Assembly (NCBI GenBank): GCA_033239005.1
Contig: BSQZ01000029.1
Span: forward strand, 5,435,001-5,499,000
Length of the DNA stretch: 64,000 bases
Source of the DNA: Lamellibrachia satsuma
Taxonomy: Eukaryota; Annelida; Polychaeta; Sabellida; Siboglinidae
Reading direction: 5' to 3'
The translations under genes and the position numbers were made by a program. Shown here piece by piece: positions 37,171-50,116 of this stretch (position 1 is its first letter; each line of letters begins with the position of its first letter). Below the pieces are notes generated by a model, which had not been told where the DNA came from, made no database searches, and was given only the letters and a program-made list of their open reading frames with translations.

Positions 37171-38060
37171 AAAAATGCCACCCTAAACGCACTTTATTTG
37201 GTACTATACTATTATTACATTTAAACATCGCTCTCACTCCATATTGCTAGCGCTAATCAATCATCCACTCATCGCGCAAAAATCACTTGATCCAAACAGG
37301 AGCTGCACGTGGCTCCCTCTGACGGCTTAGGTTTCACCATTTCGAACGACAGTCGTGAATTTAGCGGGATCCCGTGCTTCTGAGGATCCTAGATTTTAAT
37401 CCCGTTAGACCGTTAGATTTCCATGATTAGATGAATCGGTCAGAATCCTTAGTTCCCGGTAGTTCGACATGGTATATTATTAGTTAAAACGCCATTATCA
37501 CCGCGTCAACCGATCGTAAATGGACGCCGTGCGCAGCACCTCAAACCGGTCGATACCGGGTGGCGGCGGTTTCCCCTGAAACGGGCTTGCGTATTCAATT
37601 CAATAAAACTTTAATGCCCATTTAAAAACGGAAAATTCCCCGGTTTTTCGCAGATATAAAATGCGGTTACTATATCAGAAAAAAACATAATACCCGGCGA
37701 TCCGCGTAGTTTTCCAGGGACGCCATGGCTTCACGTCGAGTAAAAGAACTGCTTCTGTACTAAAAAAGACAAATATACTAGTATTTTTTTGTACTGTACT
37801 ATTATTCGTTTTGAAAAATGTTCCCACCTATGCTGCTATTCGGCATTATATTATTATTAAATCTGACCGATTTGGCACCCTATACTGTTATTTGGCCTAT
37901 ACGTTTATTCGGCATTCGAAAGTAGCCACTTCTAGGCATAGCATATTTAAACGACGCCTCGATGCGTTTTTATTTTTGTGAAGTATTTTCGTCGTTCGGT
38001 ACCATTATTATTATTATTGTCATTCGGACTCAATATCCACAAACATGTACATATTAAGCA
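37171..38060. other. Mostly unassigned DNA within unit 2
   Basis: 37171-37920 holds no recognised gene; short attatta words occur near 37850. 37925-38030 resumes unit homology (cattcggtacc region). Confidence 0.45.
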
Positions 38061-39062
38061 AACTATAAGTTAGAAATAGCAGCTAGAAAACAAATTATAT
38101 TGCACTGAGATATGAAATCACAGCATTGCATTCTTCCTTATTTAAGACAGCGTCATTGTTACAATCTTTCATTTCCACCAATTCACAAATAATTGTTGCG
38201 TTGTCATAGTATGTAGCATTGACATTTATATTCCACATTTCTTTACATCAGTTCAAGGTGGGTCATGTTATATTTGGACATAATGTGTCTTACATTCTTG
38301 CCAATAATATAAGCAAATGTCATTGAATTTGTTATATAATTAATAACGATGTAGTCTGACAAGGCTACTGTTCTGTAGAACTTTATAAACCTATAGACCA
38401 AAGCAACACCTAAAGGTAAACATTCAGCAATTAATGGTATTAAATATCTGTGCGAACCATATGGTAGCTTCCATATCTTACTTAAAGCATTTCGCCACTC
38501 TATGCAAATCTTGTTAACACTCTCATGCCACAGTGGCCATAGTTGAGATCCGTTCAAGCTACAACAATACTGATGAAACAATTTGTTTTTGACGACAGTT
38601 TGAGGTGAACCAAACTCAGACATCAGTCTATTTACACTACAGATGTATAATTTTCTCACATGTAGAAACATCTGTATCATTTATTTCAAAATGCAGATAA
38701 GCTTCCTTCTTGTTGTAAACCTATATTTTGCTGTTTTACCCAATAAACAACAAATCGTGTAGTATAGCATATTTCTCACACACCTCAATCATTTTTCGCA
38801 ACCCAGAACTAGTAGGGCATAGTAGTATAATGTCATCTGCATATCCTGCAGCTCCGCAGAAATGTTGCCCAAAATTACAGCCAATACCAAGGTTTTTTAA
38901 TTCGTCCAACAGCCCATCCTTGTGTACCCAGGTTCTCCAAATAGAAGTGGAGAAATAATAACTCCTTGGCGAACCTTAATCTTAACACTGAATTGGTTTG
39001 ACATTACGTCATTCCATCTAACTTGTCATTTCTGGTGTGTGTACATGTGAAGTCTTACAACT
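38060..39062 (-). pseudogene. LINE reverse transcriptase fragment inserted in unit 2
   Basis: On the minus strand, a piece near 38960-38730 reads WRTWVHKDGLLDELKNLGIG, then HFCGAAGYADDIILLCPTSS with the YADD catalytic box at 38843-38832. The next piece (38680-38243, 145 codons) reads NGSQLW, then ICIEWRNALSKIWKLPYGSH and LIPLIAECLP, typical of the thumb/C-terminal region of LINE ORF2. Unit homology stops at about 38030 and resumes at 39063, bracketing the insertion. A frame break separates the two pieces. The lineage differs from the CR1-like element at 41285. Confidence 0.8.
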
Positions 39063-39367
39063 AATTAAGTATTTAGCTAAAGTCAGTATACGTTTAACAA
39101 TAATTTGTTTGTTCTCAGTCGATTAAATAACTATTCGCTTTCTGTCAAAAGGAAATTGTCTTTTCATCACCACGTGTTGTGCTGTGGCATATTATTAGTT
39201 ATGACTAGGCATGGCTTGGTGTTTTTATTTATGTGGCGCTTTACGCCGGCGCTTAGCAAGCAGAAACACAGACGTCCGATCCGTACACGTCTTGTTATTG
39301 AATTGGCAGGCGGACGTTTTGACTGTTTCGAAGCACCATTAAAACAGGAACCTGAATTAAACTATTA

Positions 39368-39368
<1 letters not shown>

Positions 39369-39451
<83 letters not shown>
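39369..39451. repeat. (TA)n microsatellite
   Basis: Pure TA run at the point where unit 2 homology breaks off (39320-39370). Confidence 0.95.
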
Positions 39452-39454
<3 letters not shown>

Positions 39455-39539
39455 CGGTATATTTTATGTTAGCAATGGAGTTAGGCGTAGGATATGGCGA
39501 GTTTTTGCTTTTTTGCTTGGAAGTTAGAGTAAATTTGGA

Positions 39540-39684
39540 CCAAATATCTTTAGTAAATGTATAGTAGATATATGAAGAGAAGATTGACGACTCTAGGTGG
39601 TCGTTTTCAAGGATATGTCAAAACTTTGAAGCGCTGACAGTGTCAGTGAGGATCCGTTTACAAGGCCTGCTTTTCTTCGATCGA

Positions 39685-39690
<6 letters not shown>
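39540..39690 (-). mobile_element. MITE end fragment
   Basis: Reverse complement of about 52150-52290: shared words include gaccacctagagccgtcaa (as its complement) and cactgacactgtcagcgc. It belongs to the foldback family with the gaaaacgacca motif. Confidence 0.6.
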
Positions 39691-40167
<477 letters not shown>

Positions 40168-40393
40168 TTAATGTGTTAAACCAGGTGGTTGTTTCGCCTT
40201 TTTCTACTTGTTGTTTACAGGCGGCATCAACATCAATGTTTTCATATCGCGCACTTCGAATTTTGCTTGATACAAGAAACCAGGACTCAAAACGTATTCA
40301 GAATGATATGTACGAGCTTGTTTTTGATTTTGTTGAGTTGTTTCCTACTTAGAACACAACGTCGAGGAATGTTTGTGGTCAAGTCAGGTAGAG

Positions 40394-41049
40394 CAACGTT
40401 TCTCATCCGGGGGTCCTCGGCCCACTGGGGCGGGGGGGTTCGCAGAGATCTGCCAAGTGGTCCGCGAGATGGCAGGGGAAAAGTTTTAATTAAATTACCT
40501 GGTAAAAAAAAAATCCTAATCTAACTATTTAAACGATCACCTATTATAGCCGTCAAGCTTCTCCTCGTGTATTTAATATACATATATACACATCACGTTA
40601 ACAAAACCATAAATGTCGTATAACGTTCGAAAAATTAAAACTAAAACTCAACGATTACGATACGCAACAGTTCCGCAATAGTTTCACAATGAATCCGCAA
40701 GGAGGTGCTGCTATAAGCAGCGCCTCCTTGCGGATTCATTGTGGAGCTTTGCAGCGAACTGTTTGGTGTTGTTCATCGTCAAACGGAGAAGACAATGGAA
40801 ACATTTGTTACTCGTCCATCCTCCTGAAAACAAGTGCCAGTAAATTCAAATTGGAACATTCATCTAATGTGACATTTGTTTCATTTAAATATGTTTATTT
40901 GTTTAGTATTAGTTACCAGGCAGTCTAATAAGAATGTGAAGTGAACACGTTTTCTTTAAAAAACAATAACTATTGACATTATTGTAGCGAAAACGCGGGG
41001 GGTGCCATATCGTATATCGGTGGGGGGATCCCTGGAATGTTTTATTTCG
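40394..41049. mobile_element. hAT-like nonautonomous element, right end lost
   Basis: Begins caacgtttctcatccggggg after aggtagag and is homologous to the complete element at 52910-53587 through ggggggatccctggaatg, after which about 40 bp of the right end and the second target-site copy are missing. It contains a near-perfect palindrome at 40685-40743. Confidence 0.7.
40685..40743. repeat. Hairpin-forming palindrome inside the hAT-like element
   Basis: Arms of about 25 bp (cacaatgaatccgcaaggag and its reverse complement) around gctgctataagcagc. The copy at 53188-53245 has a small deletion in the left arm. Confidence 0.85.
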
Positions 41050-41284
41050 GCTTAGGCAACGCTCAAGGAATATTCCCGGCAATTAGTTATGTCTGCAAAA
41101 ATGCTTTCTCTCAATGCGAACATGATAATTTCTATGCTGTATTAACACCACATATCGCAGAACTTGTGCCTGCCTTATGTGAGGAGTCCTCGTTGCGTTT
41201 ATTTGGCCACCTCTGAACGATGGCCATGAAACAATTCAAGGTAGATGATAGTCGTGGGAATCACGTTGTCAGTCATTCTCATAA

Positions 41285-43340
41285 TATTTAACAAGATTTA
41301 AAAAGATTGCCACACAATAAGTTCCAGATGGCAAGTGGACAAGGAAGCCACTGGATTATCGAGAGTCCAACATTTTTTCTCATATATGTGTAGCATGCCC
41401 TTATCAGATATATGTCATTTCTATTTTTAAACATATTCACACTACTAGCATTAACACAAACATTTGGCAGTTTGTTCCATTCATTTATCACCCTCTGTGG
41501 GAAAGAGTACTTTCTCTTGTCCAAACTACACTGCTCCTTAACTAATGCTGCTTTGTGTCCTCTGGTTCTTTAAGCTTGAAGAACATATTCCTGTCAACAT
41601 CCTCATAACCATTCACTATTTAAACAATTATATTTGGTCTCCTCTTAGTCTCCTGGTCTCTAGTGTTGTCAAACCACATTGTAATAAGCAACTTTCATAA
41701 CTAAGGTCTCTCAACTCTGGAATCATTTTAGTTGCTATTCGTTGTATTCTTTCTAGCTTGTCTATGTCTTTTTACGATATGGCCTCCATGCTTGAATACA
41801 ATATTCCAAATGTGGTCTAACTATTGCTTTTTTACAGGGGTACAATAAGCTGTTTCTCCTTATACATGATAGTTCTCCTAATTAGCCCTAGAAGTTGAGT
41901 TCCTTTCGAAGCAGCATTGCTCGTAGACTTTCCTGTCAGCACTAAATGCTACTCCTAAGCCCTTTTCTTGTGTGGTTCTACCTAGTACAGCATCCCACAT
42001 TTTATATTCTTCGTCCATATTTCGATGTCCTATGTATATGCATTTACACTTCCCAAATTTGAATAACATTTGAATAAAATTTTTCTGACCGTTTAACTAA
42101 TTTAGCTAGATCATCCTGTAAACTTTGTTTATCTGTAACATTAATAACGTTTCTTAATACTTTTGTGTCATCTGCAAATTTCAGTACTTTGCTAGATATG
42201 TCATCTTCCAAATCATTTATACATATTAAAAACAGTATAGGGCGTAATACTGATCCCTGTGATACCCCACTCAGAACAGATTTCCAGTTTGAAATCTCAC
42301 CATCTACTATTACTCTCTGTCTTCTGTGTGTAAGCCACTTTTCTATCCAGTTGATTACATCATTACCTATACCATGGGCTTTTAGTTTAAGTAACAATCT
42401 TTGATGTGGCACTTTATCGAAAGCTTTCTGAAAATCTAAACATCCACTGGTGACCCGTCAACTACCCACTTTGTAATTTCTTCCAAAAAACGTAAGATAT
42501 TGGTTAGACATGACCTTCCTTTTAGGAACCCGTGTTGAGATGTATTTATTAATTTATGTTTTACAAGGAATTCCACCATGTGGTCTCTAATTAATGTTTC
42601 GAGTAATTTACATACAACTGCTCTTAATCTCACTGGTCTGTAATTTTCTGGCTTATTCCTCGATCCCTTCTTAAATAGCGACGTAATGTTTGGTTCTTTC
42701 CATTCTGAAGGAACTATTCCTTCTTCTAGTGACAAGTTATACATTGTTGCAAGTGGTGTACGAATTTTCTCAACAATTTCCTTAAGCAGTTTTGGTGGTA
42801 TCCCATCAACACTCGGTGATTTATTATTTTTCTTCTTCTAAATATTCTTTGCTATCATTTCAGGAGTTACAAATAACTGACCTAAATGTTCTGATTTACT
42901 GTCCTCAAATTTAGTCAATGGAACTGGAAGTGAGCTGATATCTTCTGTGGTAAAAACTGAGCTGAAATACTCATTCAGGACCTCTTCCATTTGAAACCCG
43001 TCTGAAATTATGTTTCCACTGTTGTTTTCCAGTGGTGCGACCTTATCTCGAACTTTCTGTTTACTCCTTACATAAGCATAGAAACATTTGCTGTCATTTC
43101 TATATTACCTGCCAAGTTTTTTCAAAGGTTCTTTTAGATTTTATAATTTCATGTGTAGCTAGACCAAGTGCCTCTTTGTAATTTGCATAGTCTTCATCCT
43201 TTCTATTATGCCTATAAACCCTCTGCATAGTTTGTTAAACACTGTTTTTCTAATAGCTTCTTTTGACAAGTGTTTCTTTCTAGACCGTTTTCCTTGTTTT
43301 TAAGGGAACAAATTTATCGATGATAAATTTCATATTTTAG
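41285..43340 (-). pseudogene. CR1-like LINE, 5'-truncated reverse transcriptase ORF
   Basis: On the minus strand from about 43080: VAPLENNSGNIISDGFQMEE, then the RT N-terminal block YNLSLEEGIVPSEWKEPNIT, KKGSRNKPENYRPV, NTSQHGFLKGRSC, a VPHQRLLLKLKAHGI block, then LSGVSQGSVLRPILFLICIN, KVLKFADDTK with the catalytic FADD near 42178-42161, and a C-terminus with YSFPQRVINEWNKLP and SSVNMFKNRNDIYL. Pieces are in several frames (42744-42436, 42412-42044, 41524-41288), so the copy is dead. The endonuclease domain is missing. The 3' end carries the shared tail seen near 7600, 37100 and 51440. Confidence 0.88.
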
Positions 43341-44216
43341 AATATTCCAACATTCAATTGCATTCTTATTCATTTTGAAGGCACGTCCACACTCTCGCGA
43401 TCAACGACAGCGAGTGGGCGTAGCTAAAACCGTCGCCCATGTACTACTGGGTACGGACGCTAATTTCGCGAGCGGGACCCACTGGGTGTTCAGACGGGCA
43501 GCTGGTCGGGCGAAATGAGGGGAAGAATGTTGAATCGTTGTGGATGCAAAAGCTCGCAAATGGCTGAATTTCACGCTGGTATTTGGTAGAATAAGTTGTA
43601 TTTTGACGACATAAGTACATTTGGCGAGCCTCTCTTCAATTTGTAAATCATATTCACGACGTCGCTGCCCAAATTTTTTTTTTATAGAAATATATGTATT
43701 TTTCCATCTATTCTACCAATATCCCAATACATCAATGGTACCCCTCTCCCATCTTTATCGTGGCTTCCCTCTGTATCTTTGCCCTCTCAGTATTCCCTCA
43801 AGTATCGGCTTTACTTAACATTCACCCAAACAAGACAGAGACGGTTGTGGCGGCCGCTCGCTGCATCAGCGTCTCCACTGGGTCGTGTATTCCGTAGCGT
43901 GGCTTCGTCCTAAGTGTACTTGAGTCTACGCTTTGAAGAAATCACACTTCACCGTGACCCAACCAACACCTTTGTCATAAGCACAATGAACCCTTATAGT
44001 GCCCTGGCTTCGTAACTTGCCTGGATGACTTGCCATCGGGTTCTGAATAGCTATATAAAGTTTTGTTTTGTAATACTCTTGTTTCTGCTTCGTCATAATT
44101 TATTAGTCTGGTTGACTGTGAAAGGTTGTTCCAGTACTGAAAGGTTGTGTTAAGGTATTTTTCTTATGTCATAACTGCTGGGTTTATTCCACAATATCTC
44201 AGTACGACCCCGCGTG

Positions 44217-44385
44217 CCATTAGTGCTAGTTGTCATGCTCTATCATTAGTGGTATTTGTCATGCTCTACCATTAGTGCTAGTTGTCATGCTCTATCATTA
44301 GTGGTATTTGTCATGCTCTACCATTAGTGCTAGTTGTCATGCTCTACCATTAGTGTTAGTTGTCATGTTCTACCATGTTGTGTTA
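44217..44385. repeat. 26-bp tandem repeat, six copies
   Basis: Units of the form attagtgctagttgtcatgc plus tctacc, alternating with ggtatttgtcatgc variants, so a 52-bp higher-order period is visible. Unit 1 and copies A/B have a single unit (near 5785 and 32210). Confidence 0.9.
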
Positions 44386-44744
44386 TAACGAATTCTAACC
44401 ACGCGCGTTTACCATGTAAGGGACATTTGATTTGAACAAACTTAATTAATCAATTAATCAAGTTACAATTAATTCACACGTTTTTAAATTACTTTGTTAT
44501 AACACATTCTTAAAGAGCATATGCAAAGGTTGGATACATTTATTTATTTTTCATTCTGTTTGGGTAAATCTGTGTCCTCTTGTTCATTGCAATTCAACCA
44601 ATTTCAAAGTAATGTACATACACAATATACAGTAACACAAAGAATTACTCGCAAACACGGAAATACATAGTTAGAAAACAAAATGAATCTTGTTAAGATA
44701 TTTTCAATTACAAGCATTCACATTATTCACAGTTATAGTCACAC

Positions 44745-45110
44745 CACTGAAAATGGCAACACCTTGGCCGAAGCAGCCGCGTTAAAACAGATGGGCTGGG
44801 CGAATGACACAACGTATTTTAGTAAAATGCGGTTGGACGTCTTTTTGTCTTTCTGTTTGTTTTTATTCGCGACGTCCGACAATACGTTGCGGTTGGGAAA
44901 AAACTGTGTTGCGCGGCGTCGTCGGAGAGGTGACGTTATTTGTGAGCAGATGTAAGTCACATAGACACTTACTGCAGCGTTGCGTGCGTGGCAACATACG
45001 TATATTTCACAGTGGTGTTTGGTGCACAAGGGTGAACGGGGAACCACTGTTTTCAAAGGTGCTGGTCGCTTTTCTGGGCCTTACCAAAATAGCGACATTT
45101 GTGATCTCGG
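44745..45110. repeat. Unit 2 counterpart of the 8 kb foldback element, left arm only
   Basis: Contains gcggttggacgtctttttgt, gcgacgtccgacaatacg and tgtgttgcgcggcgtcgtcg, matching the left arm at 8055-8190 and showing it is ancestral. No right arm and no TA run. Confidence 0.75.
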
Positions 45111-45610
45111 TTCCTGCAATGAAACAGGATGGTCGAGCCTTGGAAGAATCCTTTGGTTGCTTCTGTAAATGCATCGAATCTGCCTAAAACTGCCTTATAT
45201 AGTGAATATCTTCTAAGATGGTAGCATGCCTGTAACAAAATGGTTCTCTGCATATAGTTTTGTGTTTGAGTTTCGACACTTTCAGACTGTGTGCACTGTA
45301 TGTTTGTCGAAGTCAGTAAACACCATAAAGTAAAACTAGAATGTCGTTTGTTCGCACATTTTATAATGCGCAATAGTTCGTCACATGATATACAGAAAGA
45401 GTTGAAAACAAAGTTTCGTTGACCCCTCTTAGTGCACTTCTTGGATACCAAAATTTAAGAAACAGATCTACTGTTCATTTATGTATGTCACCCGGTCAGC
45501 AATTACCCTGAAATATTTTAAATTTTACAACATGTGGACCATTTCCATAAATTTTAGACACAATAGTTGGACAGCCGAGGGGGTGGCCAATTTTCTCCGG
45601 ATAATTGTTT
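45111..45610. other. No recognisable gene
   Basis: The 132-codon minus-strand ORF (45451-45053) shows no recognisable domain, and unit 1 has no matching frame. Sequence is unassigned. Confidence 0.4.
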
Positions 45611-45616
45611 TATATA

Positions 45617-45885
<269 letters not shown>

Positions 45886-46166
45886 CTCTACAACTGCATG
45901 GTCTGTGAACGTCTTGTGAGAAAGCTTACTGTGAGCTAGAGATAGACTCGTCATGGGTATATTGCAAAGCAGTACTCACAACATGTTGGCCCTATTTTTA
46001 AACCAATAATTCAGACATACAGACATTCACGGTCCGCCCCTTTAAAGAGTGGCTTGTAAAAATAGTCACGGTTGTCACATTAAATGTCAAATCAAATTAA
46101 CCCACATGCTACTGCCGAAACAACAAGTTGCTGTATTGCGCAGTATTTGTATTGGACGGCGGGAAA

Positions 46167-46173
46167 CTACTGC

Positions 46174-46239
<66 letters not shown>

Positions 46240-46425
46240 TCCTACATCTACAGCAACTGCTGCTGCTGTTGACGCCGACGCCGCCACTTCTGCTACTGTA
46301 TTGCTGCTGCTACTGCTACTGCTACTGCTTCAGCTACAGCTACAGCTACAGCTACAGCTACAGCTACTGCTGCTGCTACTGCTACCACTACTGCTGCTGC
46401 TACTGCTACCGTTACTGCTATATAC
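46167..46425. repeat. Trinucleotide repeats (CCG)n, then (CTG/CTA)-type
   Basis: A pure CCG run (about 46177-46238) is followed by mixed gctact, cagcta and ctgctg words to 46425. Poly-Ala, poly-Pro, poly-Arg and poly-Leu ORFs result in different frames. It is not credible as a gene. Confidence 0.93.
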
Positions 46426-46507
46426 CGAATACTGTTTATATGTGTATATGCTGCAACTGTGCAGAATCAATACATATTATATTGGACTGAATGTGATTAC
46501 ACTATTT

Positions 46508-46560
46508 ATTGCACCCCACTATCTCAAATCATTCTACACACAGGTTGACGTGTCATACTC
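46508..46560. repeat. Single-unit version of the second 39-bp minisatellite
   Basis: tatctcaaatcattctacac then acaggttgacgtgtcatact occurs little more than once. It is the unexpanded state of the array at 9919-10220. Confidence 0.8.
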
Positions 46561-46819
46561 TCCATCATTTCTCTTCTCATGAATATTGACTCACTGAATG
46601 AATTTACTGGCTATTAGTATAAATATATTTGTTGTTACTGTTTTTATTATTAATGTTGTTGTTGTTATTTATTATAATTATTATTATTGTTGTTATTATT
46701 ATTATTGTACACGTATTATAGAATGCACTTGAGTATAAAGTGCTATTAGCAGATACATTAACATTGATGAATAATTTGTGATAAACCAGAAAATAGAGCC
46801 ATTCAAAATGCAAGAGCAA

Positions 46820-46972
<153 letters not shown>

Positions 46973-48224
46973 TTCAGTAATATGAGCATACTGGTAATAT
47001 GGGCCACTTCTATAACTTATAAATGATACACCATATGTTGTCACACAGCATGATAACATATATTCACACGAATGTCCAGTTTCAATGTTACAGGTGAGTT
47101 GTATCAATTGTTATGTTAAAAGTAATTTTGAAGAAAACATAATTTGTAGTGCTGATTGGACAATATTGCTGCCAGTAAAGCAGTACTTCGGTTTCATACG
47201 CCCGCCCCTCTACGACCGCATCTATCAATGATGCCATCATAAATCTGGGCTTGGCCAAGCCGTTTCTTTTGGACGTCTTATGACTGTGACAATCGTTCGG
47301 AAAAAGTGTCTTGAGATCTAGTATAAAGGCAATGAGCAACATCCTCAAACAAGCACAGTTCTGAGCCTCTGCTTGCGTACTTCAACGAACTGCATATTCC
47401 GCGACGCATATGTAAGCCGACTTTAAGTACTTAATGCATATTATGCATATTATGTTATTACGATTATTGTTACCACTTGTTGTTTGTTATTAGGCCTATT
47501 TTATTATTATCGTTGCAGTTTGCATGTCGCCAGGACACAAAACATAATCATTTTTAACATGAATGATATTTCATTTACTGTATTATAGTCACACGTACAC
47601 ATTGTGCAAAACTAGAAGTACATGTTAATAACAACACTATGTCGATTTATCATGTTTATACCTTTATGAAGACGTAGAGCAGGAAATTATTAATTAGTAA
47701 TTAAGGTAATTATGGACATGACACACTCTGAGTCAACCAGTCGTTATATTTCTCACGAAGAGTAACGACGTTTCTGTGTTAGAGATGTGCACATGAGTTC
47801 ACTATTGCACCATTGCAAACGTTCATTGTTTTGATGCTATATTTATGAACAAATCCATTCAATGTGTGAAGTATGATACACATAACATGTGAACACAGTA
47901 GGATAGACTGTGTCTGTTTGGTGGTATGTGACCTTCTTCGGCGATCAGTAATGTGTGGTATGGCTGAAAAATCCGATCGTAGATATACACGTCCTTCCAC
48001 ATTTATCGCTTGAAAAGGTTGTATCTGCAAAAATGACATGTTATTGTTTGCGTTGAGGATGACGCCAATACTTATTTCGCAGTGCAATGAATGTATTTTG
48101 CTCTAGGATGGAGGTATCCTTCCGGGAATTATTGGATGGCTATAGTGACTTAGCTGAGACAATAGCCTCCCTGGCTTTGACTGGGATCTCGCAGAACGTG
48201 TTCCTGTCTTAAGTGAAGAGTCTT

Positions 48225-48420
48225 TTTTTGCATTTATTTGGCCACCTCTGAACGATGACCATGAAGCAATTTAGGATAAATGATGGCCCTAGGAATCATG
48301 TTGTCAGTCATTCTCATAACATGCCCAGACGATATCAGATGGGCCTTAGCAAGTACAGTATGTATGCTGGGTGAATGAGCCATCTGCAGGACAGATGTAT
48401 TCGATTCTTTATATGTCACC
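48225..48420 (-). pseudogene. LINE ORF2 C-terminal fragment
   Basis: Minus-strand frame with KAHLISSGHVMRMTDNMIPR and LLHGHRSEVAK, resembling the W-x-GH-x-x-RM and LLxGxRxxG blocks after the RT in LINE ORF2. Diverged partners occur at 41205-41285 and 53700-53830. Confidence 0.6.
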
Positions 48421-48647
48421 TGACGTTAATCAGGGAACGTAGGCACCTATGGTGGAATATTCGAAGGCCAGGGTGTGTTTTTTATGGGACCAAGGGTTAT
48501 CCTTACATATGATTACCATTAGCTTCTTCCTGTAGTGGCATTTGTTGATGTTAACTAAAACTTTGCTGAAATTTGTCTTATTATGGATTAAATGTTCAGA
48601 AAAAAGCCAATTTGTTCCGGTTTCCAGAAAACAAACCTACGAAAACA

Positions 48648-49158
48648 TGAAGACGTCATTTGTAGTGATTGCGTTGATAATGCTGCTGGTTGCCATCAGT
48701 GGCGCGCAGGCATCGGGTAAGCTTCGACTCTAAGCAGCAGTTAACGCAGTGTTGCATAGTAATTGACCAATATAATTTACAGAAAGGTGTGAGTACATTG
48801 GCCCAAGAACGAGTACCCAATTACATTACGATATATAAACACAGTCACGCTAACTAACTGGTAAAACACATATTTGAAAACTAACTATTTTAAGATATTG
48901 TATTCCTAGGTTTATATATGTATTGTAATAAACGTAAAACGAATGTCATCGGAATAGGAAATTGAATGTTACAAAAGTTTATGTGTGTAAATAATATATT
49001 TCTTTATTGATACTCCGACAGATTACAGATGCACCAAGAATGGATGGCATTGTCAGTACACCAGCAAGGCTTGTGCTGGTGTCTACAAAAAGTATCTCTG
49101 TGATGGACCCTCCAATCGCCAATGCTGCACCAAGGTGTCTAGTGGATGGTGGAGGTAA
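48648..49158 (+). CDS. Secreted cationic six-cysteine peptide (beta-defensin-like or CC-motif peptide), intact copy
   Basis: Exon 1 (48648-48717) encodes the signal peptide MKTSFVVIALIMLLVAISGA plus QAS. The donor is G|GTAAGC, the intron is 304 bp, and the acceptor is gatactccgacag. Exon 2 (49022-49158) gives a 68-residue precursor. The mature part has spacing C-x6-C-x6-C-x8-C-x7-C-C, ends CDGPSNRQCCTKVSSGWWR and has charge about +6. AATAAA is at 49225-49230. Six cysteines with a terminal Cys-Cys and positive charge suggest a defence peptide. Spacing is near but outside the usual beta-defensin range (the second gap is longer). The C-x-G-P-S-N-x-Q-C-C end also recalls a small Cys-rich domain attached to some secreted lysozymes. 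Function is inferred. The ATG was chosen as the one that starts the hydrophobic leader and is shared with unit 1. Confidence 0.8.
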
Positions 49159-50050
49159 AAAAACTGTCAATTGTGAATTTGTTCACACGATTGCTGTTGC
49201 TGAATTTGCCAAATTGTTTGAAACAATAAAATGTAGGCACAGCTAAACCCACGACGTTATTAGTCATTTATGTGATTACTCAGAGCATCTCATGGCGATG
49301 GTGGCAGATAACCGGTTCACCATGATTCTTGTGAATTTAGCAGTACGATTTCGCCCTTAAAACTTTGGTTGGTCACTTTAGCCATGCTACATGCAAGTAA
49401 CTAATATGTCTCTACAATACTGCTCAATATTTGGTCGTACATTGTCCAAGCTGCACTTTTAAAGTGACACTGCAAACATTATTATGAGTACTCGAAATGC
49501 GCAATACTCGCTAAGTTTGGCATATTTATGGAATAAACCTTCCGATAAACGTACACTTCGCAATACGTACCGTTCCGGTAATAAAATCGGTGAATCTTAG
49601 CTACTGGTTACTAGGCTATATTTAATATGTCGATCTTGTTGAATATAGCTGTGTTTGATTCGATAAACTATACCTTCTGCATTAAAACCTGTTTCAATTA
49701 TAAACGAATATTTTAAACGAACTATTATAAACGAACTATTTTCAGGCCTAACAGAGGCCTAATGCGCTACACAGTGGCGTATTCTGTGGCACGCCATTTT
49801 AAAGTTGTAGAGAAAATAGTCCTCTCCAGTGCAATATCGAGTATGAATATCCAGTGCAATATTTTACCAACATGGACGTTATGCCGTGCACTTTAACATA
49901 CATCACCACATACACTGCGTTGTCACTGCAATTTATGAGTTAAATATAAACCAGTAGCACTAATGTAACAACAACATGTTATCGGACAACACTGCTCTGT
50001 ACGTCGTAGCAACAGTAAAGCAGGGGTGACTCTGCATATGACATTAATAC
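49159..50050. other. Downstream noncoding part of unit 2
   Basis: No gene. Contains the single-copy version (about 49740-49940) of the segment that is duplicated around a LINE fragment in unit 1. Confidence 0.5.
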
Positions 50051-50116
50051 TCTCTAAATATGAGCTGCTGCAGTGAGACACCGACAGTGCTACAAGGAAA
50101 CAACACAATTAAGCTA

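Noticed and set aside
38243..38680. 145-codon minus-strand ORF as a host gene
   Set aside because: Adjacent to a YADD reverse transcriptase block in the same orientation and resembling the LINE C-terminal region; treated as part of that LINE.
45053..45451. 132-codon minus-strand ORF with several cysteines
   Set aside because: No signal peptide or domain, and no corresponding frame in the other units; likely chance.
46049..46582. ORF of poly-Ala then poly-Leu/Gln resembling a transcription factor activation domain
   Set aside because: It is a CCG/CTG repeat translated in several frames; the flanks are unit DNA that is noncoding in unit 1.
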